Source of the DNA: Treponema sp. JC4
GTDB lineage: Bacteria; Spirochaetota; Spirochaetia; Treponematales; Treponemataceae
Length of the DNA stretch: 64,000 nt
Assembly (NCBI RefSeq): GCF_000260795.1
Contig: NZ_AJGU01000005.1
Coordinates: forward strand, 51,613-115,612
Reading direction: 5' to 3'
Under the pieces are notes generated by a model that was not told where the DNA came from, ran no database searches, and saw only the letters and a list, made by a program, of their open reading frames with translations. Position 1 is the stretch's first letter. Each line of letters starts with the position of its first letter. Below are positions 52,808-60,945 of the stretch, piece by piece. Position numbers and translations under genes: made by a program.

Positions 52808-52844
52808 GACTTGTACGTGTAAAATTGTAAAAAACGAGGAAACT

Positions 52845-53492
52845 ATGAAAATTAAAAGTGTTTTTTCAAAATCTTTTGAAAAATATGGAAAGATTTTGAA
52901 AGGTTATGATGTTGCAGACCTGTTAAAAAAACTTGAAGAAGCTACTCCATGTCCTACTGATGCAACTGTTTACAAACCTGGTGAACCAGCCCTTGAAAAG
53001 CTTGCTATCATGCAGGAATTTTCAGACGGTGCTTACGGCGGAATGCCGATTCAGATCGGCTACTGCAACGGCTATAATACAAAACTCAACTGCCTTGAAT
53101 ATCACCGAGGTTCGGAATTGAATATTCCTACAAGTGATATTATTCTGCTTGTGGCAACTGTTTCTGATATTGAAAATGGAAAATTAAACACAAAGAAGGT
53201 TCAGGCTTTCCGTGCCCCTGCAGGTACTGTCGTTCAGGTTTATGAAACAACCTTGCATTACGCTCCTTGCTGTAACGTTGACGGAAAAGGAAAGGTAAGT
53301 GAAGGTTTCCGTGTTGTAATTGTTCTGCCAAAAGACACTAACACTGCAAAACCTGAAATTAAAGAGCGTGATTTTGAAGATAAGCTTTTGTGGGCAAGAA
53401 ACAAGTGGCTTTTGGCTCATCCTTCTTCATCAGAAGCTGGACAGGGCGCTTATGTTGGTTTGACCGGCAAAAATATTGACTTAGCAAAATAG
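52845..53492 (+). CDS. DUF4867-like protein, putative cupin-type partner of the sugar isomerase
   Basis: The 215-residue cytoplasmic protein has no assigned function. It has a cupin-like core: LLVATVSDIENG, FRAPAGTVVQVYETTLHYAPC and FRVVIVLPKDTN. The second of these resembles the ureidoglycolate-lyase-type beta-barrel motif. I recall DUF4867 proteins beside FucI-like isomerases and FGGY kinases in Firmicutes; this is from memory. Start ATG 52845 has GAGGA 6 nt upstream; the in-frame extension upstream overlaps the hairpin and is rejected. Possible roles are sugar mutarotase, epimerase or an isomerase subunit. Confidence 0.7.
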   Translation: MKIKSVFSKSFEKYGKILKGYDVADLLKKLEEATPCPTDATVYKPGEPALEKLAIMQEFSDGAYGGMPIQIGYCNGYNTKLNCLEYHRGSELNIPTSDIILLVATVSDIENGKLNTKKVQAFRAPAGTVVQVYETTLHYAPCCNVDGKGKVSEGFRVVIVLPKDTNTAKPEIKERDFEDKLLWARNKWLLAHPSSSEAGQGAYVGLTGKNIDLAK

Positions 53493-53526
53493 AAACTGTA
53501 ATAGTTTAAATAAGAGGTGAAAAACT

Positions 53527-55032
53527 ATGGCAAAATTTGAAAACATCCCAGACGTAAAATTGGGAATTATCGCTGTAAGCCGAGACTGCTTTGTAATCTC
53601 GCTTTCAGAAAAAAGACGTGCTGCTATCGTTAAAGCATTCGCTGGAAAAGGTGAACTTTACGAAGCAAAAACAACAGTAGAAAACGAAAAGGATATGCTA
53701 AAGGCTGTTGAAGAGGTTAAGAAGGCCGGCTGTAACGCACTGGTTGTATTCCTTGGAAACTTTGGTCCTGAAACTCCGGAAACTCAGATTGCTCAGAACT
53801 TTGACGGTCCTTGTATGTTCGTCGCAGCTGCAGAAGAAACACAGAACGACTTGATCAACGGTCGTGGAGATGCTTATTGTGGTATGCTCAACTGTTCATA
53901 CAACCTCAGCCTCCGCAAGATTCCTGCAATCATACCTGAATATCCTGTAGGAACTGCAGAAGACATCGTTAAGATGATTGAAGAATTCATTCCAGTTGCC
54001 CGCACAATCATCGGTCTTAAGAACCTTAAAATCATCACATTCGGACCACGTCCTCAGGACTTCTTCGCATGTAACGCACCAATCAAAGGACTTTATGACA
54101 TTGGTGTTGAAATCCAGGAAAACTCAGAGCTTGACCTGCTCGTAGAATACCGCAAACACAAGGATGACAAGCGCATTGACGAAGTTGTAAAAGACATGGC
54201 AGCTGAACTTGGAACAGAAGGAAACCAGTTCCCTGATATGCTTCCACGTATGGCTCAGTTTGAACTTACTCTCCTTGACTGGATTGAAGCAAACAAGGGA
54301 AGTAAAAAATACGTTGTACTGGCAGACAAGTGCTGGCCTGCATTCCCTAAAGAGTTCGGATTTGAGCCTTGCTATGTAAACAGCCGCCTTGCAAGCCGTG
54401 GTATTCCAGTAGCATGTGAAGTAGATATCTTCGGTGCTCTTTCTGAATACATCGGAACTTGTGTAACTGGAGCTCCAGTAACATTGCTCGACATCAACAA
54501 CTCTGTTCCACAGGATATGTACGACCAGAGCATTAAGGGCAAGTTCAAGTATCCATATACATTGCAGGATACCTTCATGGCATTCCACTGTGGAAACACA
54601 CCATTCTGCTGCCTCTCTCCAAAATCAAAGCCAGCTGTTAAGTTTCAGCTTATCCAGAACCGTTTGCTTGAAAACGGCGGAAAACCTGACTTTACACGTG
54701 GTACTCTTGAAGGAGACATCAAAGACGGAGACATCACATTCTTCCGTTTGCAGACTACTCCAGATACAAAACTCCAGGCATACATTGCACAGGGTGAAAT
54801 CCTTCCTGTTGCAACACGCTCATTCGGTGGTATCGGTGTATTCGCAATTCCAGAAATGGGACGTTTCTACCGCCACGTATTGATCAGCAAGCACTATCCA
54901 CACCACGGTGCTGTTGCATTCGGTCACGTTGGAAAAGCTTTGTATACAATCTTCCAGTATTTGAACATTGCAGACATTGCTTACAACCAGCCTAAGGGAA
55001 CTCTCTACAAAGACGAGAACCCATTTGCATAG
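53527..55032 (+). CDS. FucI/AraA-superfamily sugar isomerase, candidate pentose isomerase
   Basis: The 501-residue protein resembles L-fucose/L-arabinose isomerases. Candidate manganese ligands are E298 (in ACEVDIFG), D322 (in LLDINN) and H459 (in HYPHHGAV). The 24-residue E-to-D spacing equals that of E. coli FucI (E337, D361). The operon has xylulokinase but no XylA and no ribulokinase, fuculokinase or aldolase, so D-xylose to D-xylulose is the most economical proposal. L-arabinose or D-arabinose remain possible. GAGGTG lies upstream of the ATG. It is the last gene of the operon. Confidence 0.8.
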   Translation: MAKFENIPDVKLGIIAVSRDCFVISLSEKRRAAIVKAFAGKGELYEAKTTVENEKDMLKAVEEVKKAGCNALVVFLGNFGPETPETQIAQNFDGPCMFVAAAEETQNDLINGRGDAYCGMLNCSYNLSLRKIPAIIPEYPVGTAEDIVKMIEEFIPVARTIIGLKNLKIITFGPRPQDFFACNAPIKGLYDIGVEIQENSELDLLVEYRKHKDDKRIDEVVKDMAAELGTEGNQFPDMLPRMAQFELTLLDWIEANKGSKKYVVLADKCWPAFPKEFGFEPCYVNSRLASRGIPVACEVDIFGALSEYIGTCVTGAPVTLLDINNSVPQDMYDQSIKGKFKYPYTLQDTFMAFHCGNTPFCCLSPKSKPAVKFQLIQNRLLENGGKPDFTRGTLEGDIKDGDITFFRLQTTPDTKLQAYIAQGEILPVATRSFGGIGVFAIPEMGRFYRHVLISKHYPHHGAVAFGHVGKALYTIFQYLNIADIAYNQPKGTLYKDENPFA

Positions 55033-55045
55033 TAAGGTGAACGTG

Positions 55046-55177
55046 CAAACTCCGCTTTATGCGGAGTTTGGTAAGCACACGTAGTGTGCGACAGTTTGGT
55101 AGCACGCGACAGCGTGCGACAAAAAAATCCGTTTGCTTAATAAGTAAATGTTCACACTCTGCTACAGGCGGAGTGTG
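55046..55177. repeat. Array of four short hairpins after the isomerase gene
   Basis: CAAACTCCGC-TTTAT-GCGGAGTTTG (55046-55070), GCACAC-GTA-GTGTGC (55075-55089), GCACGC-GACA-GCGTGC (55102-55117) and CACACTCTGC-TACAG-GCGGAGTGTG (55153-55177). The first and fourth are related, as are the second and third. They lie between the stop and the terminator and may protect the mRNA 3' end. Confidence 0.65.
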
Positions 55178-55202
55178 GTACGCATAAAAACCTCCCTATT
55201 TT

Positions 55203-55255
55203 GGCAGCTACCGGTATCCTCCTAGAAAAAAATTGCCGGTGGCTGCCTTTTTTTT
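55203..55255 (+). terminator. Rho-independent terminator of the xyloside operon
   Basis: GGCAGCTACCGG (55203-55214) pairs with CCGGTGGCTGCC (55236-55247), 12 bp with one G-U, followed by eight T residues. Confidence 0.9.
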
Positions 55256-55265
55256 ATTCAGGCTT

Positions 55266-56009
55266 TTATTCTGTGGAGTGTTCTTTGTTTCTGAAATTAT
55301 AAAGGCGGAATTTTTTAGGGGTAAGGCCGGTGAGTTTTTTGAAGGTAGCGATAAAGTGGCTTTCGCTTGAGAAGTTCAGGAAGTTTGAGATTTCGGAAGT
55401 GGAATATTCAGTAAAAATCAGAAGATTTTTTGCGGCATCAATTCGTTTTGCAATAATGTAATCAGTAATACTTGTTCCGGTTTCCTTATGAAAAAGGCGG
55501 GAAAGATAAGTTTCGCTAAGTCCTGCCGCCTCTGAAATGTCCAGAAGATAGATTTTATTGTGAAGATTATCGTAAATGTAATCTATTGCAAGCTGGACTG
55601 GTTTTGAATAGCGGTTTGCAGGACGGACTTTCTGCATTCTGCGTACATAGGCTTCGCAAAGTTCCTTGTGAATCTGGTGAACGCCTTCTTCTGAATTACA
55701 GGTATCAATTTTTCTGATGTAAATATCACTCAGATTATAGGCACTTTCCATTTCAAGGCCGCCTTCAATGCAGTAACGCGTGATGAAGGCGACTGTAATT
55801 ATCAGATGATATTTTAGGTTTCGAAGGGGATTTTCACTAAGCTTGCCAAAGCCTTCAATACAGAGTGGAGTAAAAAGTCTGTGCATTTCCTCCATATCTC
55901 CGTTGCGGATACTCTGATAGAAAGCCATTTCCTTATCATAAGGAATGTGGTTGAGAGAGTATTCGCGGTTATAGAATTCGGTTTTGGCAAGTTCGTCTCT
56001 AATTCCCAT
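55266..56009 (-). CDS. AraC-family transcriptional regulator
   Basis: The 247-residue protein has a C-terminal AraC DNA-binding domain of two helix-turn-helices (LLDISEAAGLSETYLSRLFH and STSEISNFLNFSSESHFIAT). The N-terminal part is an all-alpha sensor of the YesN-like kind without a receiver domain. It starts 3 nt after the GH5 stop, so it is cotranscribed with the beta-glucan genes and probably activates them. The ribosome site is weak, consistent with coupling. Confidence 0.9.
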   Translation of the reverse strand: MGIRDELAKTEFYNREYSLNHIPYDKEMAFYQSIRNGDMEEMHRLFTPLCIEGFGKLSENPLRNLKYHLIITVAFITRYCIEGGLEMESAYNLSDIYIRKIDTCNSEEGVHQIHKELCEAYVRRMQKVRPANRYSKPVQLAIDYIYDNLHNKIYLLDISEAAGLSETYLSRLFHKETGTSITDYIIAKRIDAAKNLLIFTEYSTSEISNFLNFSSESHFIATFKKLTGLTPKKFRLYNFRNKEHSTE

Positions 56010-56012
56010 TTC

Positions 56013-57215
56013 TTATTTACCATAAGATTTTTTGATTGCAGCATTAATTTCAGGGAAGTACCAGCTGAGAGCTTTTCTGTTAAAGTAGCCGTGGCATTCA
56101 CCTGAATCAATGTCTCCTCCACCTGCAACTGTTACGTTGTTATCCCAGAGAATTACAGCAATTTTAGCATCAGAAGCCTTTTTGTAATAGCACTTTGTCC
56201 ATTTTACTCGTTCAGCGGTATTTTTTTTGTCAGAAGCACTTGTTTCGCCCATTACAACGCCAATACCCTTGCTTGTATATTTTTCTGACAGCATATTGAA
56301 AAGATAGTTGATAGAACCTTCAACTTCGCTTGTAAAGGTGTTATCGCTTCCCTTATTCATACAGAAGTTATATGGATCGTAGGCGTGAGTAGAAAGAATG
56401 AGTTTGTCATTTGCACTGTCTTTTGGAAGGGTATAATAATCAAGAAAGTGAGGAGAGGCAGCATATTCAGGGCACATAACAAAGCGGTTTGCGTTTTCTG
56501 AACCTGAAGCACGGATTGTATCAAGACATTTCTGCTCGTAGACTGTAATCAGGTCATTCCATTCTTTTGCATCTGATGGCTGAGAAAAGCCCCATTCATT
56601 TGATTCACCAATTCTTCTAGGTTCGTTCATTACTTCAAAAACAAGGCGTGAATCATATTTTTTGAAAGTTTCTGAAACCTGTGTCCAGACTGAAGTAAGA
56701 TACTGAATTGATTTTGCCTGAAGTTCTGAATCAAGGGAAAGACAGAAACCTGCAATTCCCTTTTTCATCTGTGCTTCTGTAAGGTTATCGTGATGAATGT
56801 TCAGAATTACATAAAGTCCTGAATCCAAAGCCCAGTCTGTAATTTCCTTTACGCGAGCCATCCATTTTTCATCAATTTTGTAATTTGAATCAACATGGTT
56901 GTGCCAGCTTACAGGAAGGCGGATAGTTGAAAAGCCTGCTTTTTTGATTGCTTCAATCATTTCTTTTGTTGTTTTTGGCATGCCCCAGCTTGTTTCTGTT
57001 TCAAGTCCTGCATGGCCGTCTACAAATGCATCAAGAGTATTACCAAGATTCCAGCCTGTTGCCAGGGTAAAAGCGGCATTTACGCTTGAAACTGACGAAC
57101 CGAATTTCTTAGCTCCACCTGCAGTGCCGGACCCGCCTTCAGCAGAAAATGCGCAGGAAAACATAGAAAAAAAGAGCCCCATAGCTGCGCAGGAACGAAA
57201 AACCTTGTACTTCAT
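56013..57215 (-). CDS. GH5 cellulase/beta-glucanase, exported
   Basis: The 400-residue protein has a signal peptide whose FSMFSC could be a lipobox (Cys21), so it is exported and perhaps surface-anchored. The GH5 barrel includes TGWNLGNTLDA near 53, LPVSWHNHV, ILNIHHDN, the acid/base E198 in EVMNEP, STHAYDP, and the nucleophile E324 in VVMGETSA. These are the motifs of endo-beta-1,4-glucanases of the GH5_4/GH5_2 type. AAGAGG precedes the ATG. It is the second enzyme of the beta-glucan locus. Confidence 0.88.
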   Translation of the reverse strand: MKYKVFRSCAAMGLFFSMFSCAFSAEGGSGTAGGAKKFGSSVSSVNAAFTLATGWNLGNTLDAFVDGHAGLETETSWGMPKTTKEMIEAIKKAGFSTIRLPVSWHNHVDSNYKIDEKWMARVKEITDWALDSGLYVILNIHHDNLTEAQMKKGIAGFCLSLDSELQAKSIQYLTSVWTQVSETFKKYDSRLVFEVMNEPRRIGESNEWGFSQPSDAKEWNDLITVYEQKCLDTIRASGSENANRFVMCPEYAASPHFLDYYTLPKDSANDKLILSTHAYDPYNFCMNKGSDNTFTSEVEGSINYLFNMLSEKYTSKGIGVVMGETSASDKKNTAERVKWTKCYYKKASDAKIAVILWDNNVTVAGGGDIDSGECHGYFNRKALSWYFPEINAAIKKSYGK

Positions 57216-57249
57216 AAAATACCTCTTAAAATTAATTTAAAATAAAAAA

Positions 57250-57283
57250 AGTCCTGAAATAATTCTAACATCATTTCAGGACT
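57250..57283 (-). terminator. Hairpin between GH16 and GH5 genes
   Basis: AGTCCTGAAAT (57250-57260) is the exact complement of 57273-57283. On the minus strand a T-tract follows, so it should stop part or all of the GH16 transcript before the GH5 gene. Confidence 0.8.
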
Positions 57284-57297
57284 AAAAGTAGTTTTTT

Positions 57298-59550
57298 TTA
57301 TTTAACTTCTTCTACGACGATATCGCTGACAGTTACTTTGTGGGCAGAATTAATCTGCTTTCCGTCAACTGCACCCATAGAAATTGTAAAGATTACAGCA
57401 GAATCTGTGCTGCTGGTCATTGTGAAGGTATGTTCAAAAGTTTTGAATTCGTTTGAAAGATTCATTTTTATTGTTCCAGAGTAAGGCATCCAGTTGTCGT
57501 CTTTTGAACCGTCACGCTGCAAAGCCCACATGATTGTTCTGTTTGTATCAGCTTTAGCCTTAAGGCTTACATGGTATTTCTTTCCTTTTTCAAGAAGAAC
57601 ATTAACCTGCTTAAGCTGAATCATCCAGTCCATGTTTCCTGTCTTGTTGATAGAAACCTGAGCTTCTTTTGTGCCGTTTTCTTCTATAATATCAACATTA
57701 CATTCAGAGTTCTGATGTGCGTAAAGCTCCCATGCTGCCATTCCGTTCTTAAAATCGCCGTTCAAAAGACAGCAGTTTTCTTTGAGGGAAACATTATCTA
57801 CATAAACACTTGTATCGCTGTTTGCAAGATTGAAATTGAGAGAGAATTTTGCAGATACATCAGGCTTTACAAGATATTCATAGTGCTGTTTTTTAGCAGA
57901 AAGTGAAGAAGTTTCGTTAAGGCCTGCAAGCTGAACTCCAATCTTACAGTTTTTAGAAGCATATGCATCATAGCTGAGGATAAACTGTTTGCCGGCAGGA
58001 AGACTTAAATCATCCTGACTTACAGTAACATCGTTGAGGTTAGATGCACCTGCAGGAGTTGTAACCATAAGTTCGCGGCGGCCGTTGTCGTTTGTAACTT
58101 TTACATCAGCCTTGATTTTGCTGTTTGATTTCCAGTGGGCAAGGCGGCCTTTTCCTTCCTGGAACTGTCCGTTGTGGATGTAGTTTCCGTCTGGGAGAAT
58201 GTTCAAACCTTCTTCTGCAAGATTAATTTCGCCTGTTTTTTCAAGACGAATATTTGAAATGTGAACCGGAGCAAGAGAATTAAGATTTCCAAGGTTGAAT
58301 TCGATACGAGCTGCTGCGTCTGTTGCATCAAGCATTGTGAATTCAAAAGAGTAGTTCTTTTTGTCTTTAGAAAGGGTAATTGTTGCATCCGGGCAGTAGC
58401 GGATCCAGCCGTTATTTGGGGCTGAAATACAGGTAATGATTTTTCTTTCGCTGTCTGCTGAAGCATCGAAAGAATAGCGGTATTTATTTCCCTTAACGAG
58501 GGCAATTTTACTCTGAACTACCTGAATTGCATGTGCTACAGGGCCGTCTTTTACAGGAGTAATGTCGAGTTTATCACCTTTTACAGAAAGTTTTCCGTCT
58601 CCGCCCTGGAATTTAAGGAATTCCCAGTTAGTTTCGTCAGTGCGGACAAGGTTTCCTGTGCTATCGGTTTTTACTGCTGCTGCTGAAAGTACTGGCTTTT
58701 CAACATCATCATTGTATTCTTTTTTCTGATAAACCTTTACGTAATCAACCAGCATCTGAGCCTTTTCATCAAAGCTTGTTGTTTCGTCTGGATATCCTGG
58801 CCAGTCTCCGCCAACTGCAAGATTTAAAATGATGTAGAAAGGCTGATCAAAAGGGGCAGGGAAGGTTACATCATCAAAGCCCGGGCGTCTGGTATACCAG
58901 TCGTTTACGGTGTAGTAATTTACTCCGTCGCAGTAGAAACGGATTTCTCCAGGTTCCCATTCAACTGCCGCAATGTGGAAGTTATCTGTAAAATTCTTAT
59001 CTGGAGTGAAGGTGCCCTGCTGCTGGTTATGAGGTTCACCATAGTGGATTGTTCCGTACATTGTAGAAGGATCGTGTCCAAGAATTTCCATAATGTCAAT
59101 TTCGCCGCATTTTGGCCACTGACCGTAAAAGCTTTCGTCTTCCGGCATCATCCAGAAGGCAGGAAGATAGCCCTGGCCTGCAGGCATTTTGATTTTTGCT
59201 TCAATGCGTCCGTATGTAAAACTGTGCTTTCCCTGTGTGTTTACTCGTCCTGAAGTATAGGAAAAAGAACCGTCCTTATTTTTTGTCTTAATCGGCTGAA
59301 TTACAAGACAGCCGTCTTTTACGTAAGTATTTTTTGTTGACGGACCGTAAGACTGAAGTTCGTTGTTTACCCAGCCCGGCTGGTGAGTTTCATAGTTCCA
59401 GCTTTTTGTATCAAGTTTTTTACCGTCAAAGTTTTCCTGCCATACAAGGTCTGCCTCTGTGTATTTTGAGGGCGTGCCCTGAGCAGAAAGATTTGCGAAA
59501 AGTGCGCTTGCGATAAGTGCAAGTGCCGCCGTTGTTTTTGTGATTTTCAT
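57298..59550 (-). CDS. GH16 endo-beta-1,3(4)-glucanase with three carbohydrate-binding modules
   Basis: The 750-residue secreted protein has a signal peptide cut near LSA-QG. The GH16 domain (about 30-285) has the catalytic GEIDIMEILG: E150 nucleophile, D152, E155 acid/base. WVNNELQSYG and HIAAVEWEPGEIRFYCDG support laminarinase or lichenase activity. Three related beta-sandwich modules of about 145 residues follow (roughly 310-450, 460-605, 610-750), each with the VxGKxYxxSFxAxA-type strand of the CBM4/9 family. They should hold the enzyme on insoluble beta-glucan. AAGGGAGG gives a strong ribosome site. Confidence 0.92.
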   Translation of the reverse strand: MKITKTTAALALIASALFANLSAQGTPSKYTEADLVWQENFDGKKLDTKSWNYETHQPGWVNNELQSYGPSTKNTYVKDGCLVIQPIKTKNKDGSFSYTSGRVNTQGKHSFTYGRIEAKIKMPAGQGYLPAFWMMPEDESFYGQWPKCGEIDIMEILGHDPSTMYGTIHYGEPHNQQQGTFTPDKNFTDNFHIAAVEWEPGEIRFYCDGVNYYTVNDWYTRRPGFDDVTFPAPFDQPFYIILNLAVGGDWPGYPDETTSFDEKAQMLVDYVKVYQKKEYNDDVEKPVLSAAAVKTDSTGNLVRTDETNWEFLKFQGGDGKLSVKGDKLDITPVKDGPVAHAIQVVQSKIALVKGNKYRYSFDASADSERKIITCISAPNNGWIRYCPDATITLSKDKKNYSFEFTMLDATDAAARIEFNLGNLNSLAPVHISNIRLEKTGEINLAEEGLNILPDGNYIHNGQFQEGKGRLAHWKSNSKIKADVKVTNDNGRRELMVTTPAGASNLNDVTVSQDDLSLPAGKQFILSYDAYASKNCKIGVQLAGLNETSSLSAKKQHYEYLVKPDVSAKFSLNFNLANSDTSVYVDNVSLKENCCLLNGDFKNGMAAWELYAHQNSECNVDIIEENGTKEAQVSINKTGNMDWMIQLKQVNVLLEKGKKYHVSLKAKADTNRTIMWALQRDGSKDDNWMPYSGTIKMNLSNEFKTFEHTFTMTSSTDSAVIFTISMGAVDGKQINSAHKVTVSDIVVEEVK

Positions 59551-59597
59551 TAAAATGACCTCCCTTGGGGTTATATTATTAATTTTTTAGACAAAGA

Positions 59598-59626
59598 AAG
59601 TGCATCCATTATTTATGGATGCACTT
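59598..59626. terminator. 12-bp hairpin between the lipoprotein and GH16 genes
   Basis: AAGTGCATCCAT, loop TATTT, ATGGATGCACTT. The T-tract on the minus strand is interrupted (TTTCTTTG), so termination may be partial, leaving GH16 expressed by read-through. Confidence 0.6.
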
Positions 59627-59649
59627 ATCTGTTATATAAATTGAATTAT

Positions 59650-60711
59650 TTATTCTTCTACAGTTTCAAATGGATTTTTCCAGAGGTATTCACCATCAGC
59701 AAGGAATGCGTAGCTTTCACCATCTTCCTGAAGTGCAAAAATAATTGCATCTTTTTTTGCTTCATTAGTAATTGTTGCTTTCTTTACCTGAAGAACAATA
59801 TTTGTTCCCTGAGCAATTTCTCCTGTAAGACCAAGTCTGAAACGTTTATCTGTTTTGGCATAAGCAGGTGAAGCATACTGATTTGGCTCAAGAATGATAC
59901 TGTCTTCTTTTACTGTAATTGCATCTGCATCTCCAACTTTTACACTCATTTCAAAGTCTTTGATTTCAATTTTCAAGCCGTCAGCATCCTGAGAACCGTC
60001 ATTGTCTGTCTGTAATAACAATCCTACGATTGAGGCATCTGAAATTGTTTTGTTAACTGGGACTGTAAATGTTTTGTATGTTACTGTTTCTCCATCATCA
60101 CTTTCATTAAGACCTTTGCCATTTTTTTGTGTTACAAGAGAAGATTTGAATGCATTTGCTGAAAGTTCGTTGTAATAACCATTTTCACCTGCGGTTGGAG
60201 CACAATCAATCAGACCTACAACAATACTGCTCATATCAACAATATCTGCACCTTCACCAGCAATCTGAGCTGCCTTTAATTCTACAGTCAGAGTATCACC
60301 TGAAGTAATTGCGTTATTAATTGGCAATTTAACTTTGTACTGTTTTTGATTAGAAGGTGTTTCAGCACTTTGATAAGAATAACTGTCATCAAATGATGAA
60401 TATGGATCAAGTTCAAAACTAATTCTTGAAGGCATTGAAATTGAATTACCATTCAATTTTACTTCTAATTCTGTATTTCCAAGTGAAATTTGTTCGTTTG
60501 CACCTGGTTTTGATCTGTTATATTGAATGATAAGATTTACATCTGAGTCATTTACTGAGTTCTGTGTTGCTTTAAAAGTAATGAGTTCTCCACTGTAAAT
60601 GTCGCTGCCAAAATTTTCTTCTACACCTGAACCGTTGCTACATGAAGAAAGGCCTGCGAGCAAAGCTGCTGCAACGAGTCCTGTTAAAATTGATTTTACG
60701 TTTTTTTTCAT
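59650..60711 (-). CDS. Lipoprotein of the beta-glucan locus, possible glycan-binding protein
   Basis: The 353-residue protein has a signal peptide and lipobox GLSSC near residue 24. The mature part is rich in beta-strand patterns with two repeated segments: LIIQYNRSKPG/SLGNTELEVKL early and FTVPVNKTISDASIVGLLLQ/LKIEIKDFEMSV late. Both are followed by GDTLTVELKAAQI- or GTNIVLQVKKATI-like strands, suggesting two similar domains. The enzymes downstream make glycan binding likely, but no family is recognised. GAGGAT precedes the ATG. Confidence 0.7.
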   Translation of the reverse strand: MKKNVKSILTGLVAAALLAGLSSCSNGSGVEENFGSDIYSGELITFKATQNSVNDSDVNLIIQYNRSKPGANEQISLGNTELEVKLNGNSISMPSRISFELDPYSSFDDSYSYQSAETPSNQKQYKVKLPINNAITSGDTLTVELKAAQIAGEGADIVDMSSIVVGLIDCAPTAGENGYYNELSANAFKSSLVTQKNGKGLNESDDGETVTYKTFTVPVNKTISDASIVGLLLQTDNDGSQDADGLKIEIKDFEMSVKVGDADAITVKEDSIILEPNQYASPAYAKTDKRFRLGLTGEIAQGTNIVLQVKKATITNEAKKDAIIFALQEDGESYAFLADGEYLWKNPFETVEE

Positions 60712-60848
60712 TTTTATCCTCTTGGTTTTTAGGTTCGCAAAATGGGGAAAACTGCGCGCTTGTTTTCGGCTCCTGCGTTTTTACAGTTTTATTTTCTGTC
60801 CGCTTTTTGGATAAAAATATAAAAATTAAGATATAAATATCATAGTTT

Positions 60849-60854
60849 TGTCAA
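60849..60854 (-). promoter_or_regulatory. Possible -35 element for the lipoprotein-GH16 unit
   Basis: TTGACA on the minus strand at 60854-60849, with TATCTT 15 nt downstream. It would give a long leader of about 115 nt. The divergent gap 60712-60945 is otherwise AT-rich and holds TATAAT at 60917-60922 for the plus-strand GH5 gene. Weak evidence. Confidence 0.35.
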
Positions 60855-60945
60855 AAACTGAAATATAAAAAAAAATTAGCAAGAAAATTATATAAGTCGT
60901 AGAAAATTGATATTTCTATAATGCCTTCTGTTTTATAAATAAAGT

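Noticed and set aside
53527..55032. L-fucose catabolism as the role of the FucI-like protein
   Set aside because: No fuculokinase, fuculose-phosphate aldolase or fucosidase is present; the neighbours are GH43 and xylulokinase.
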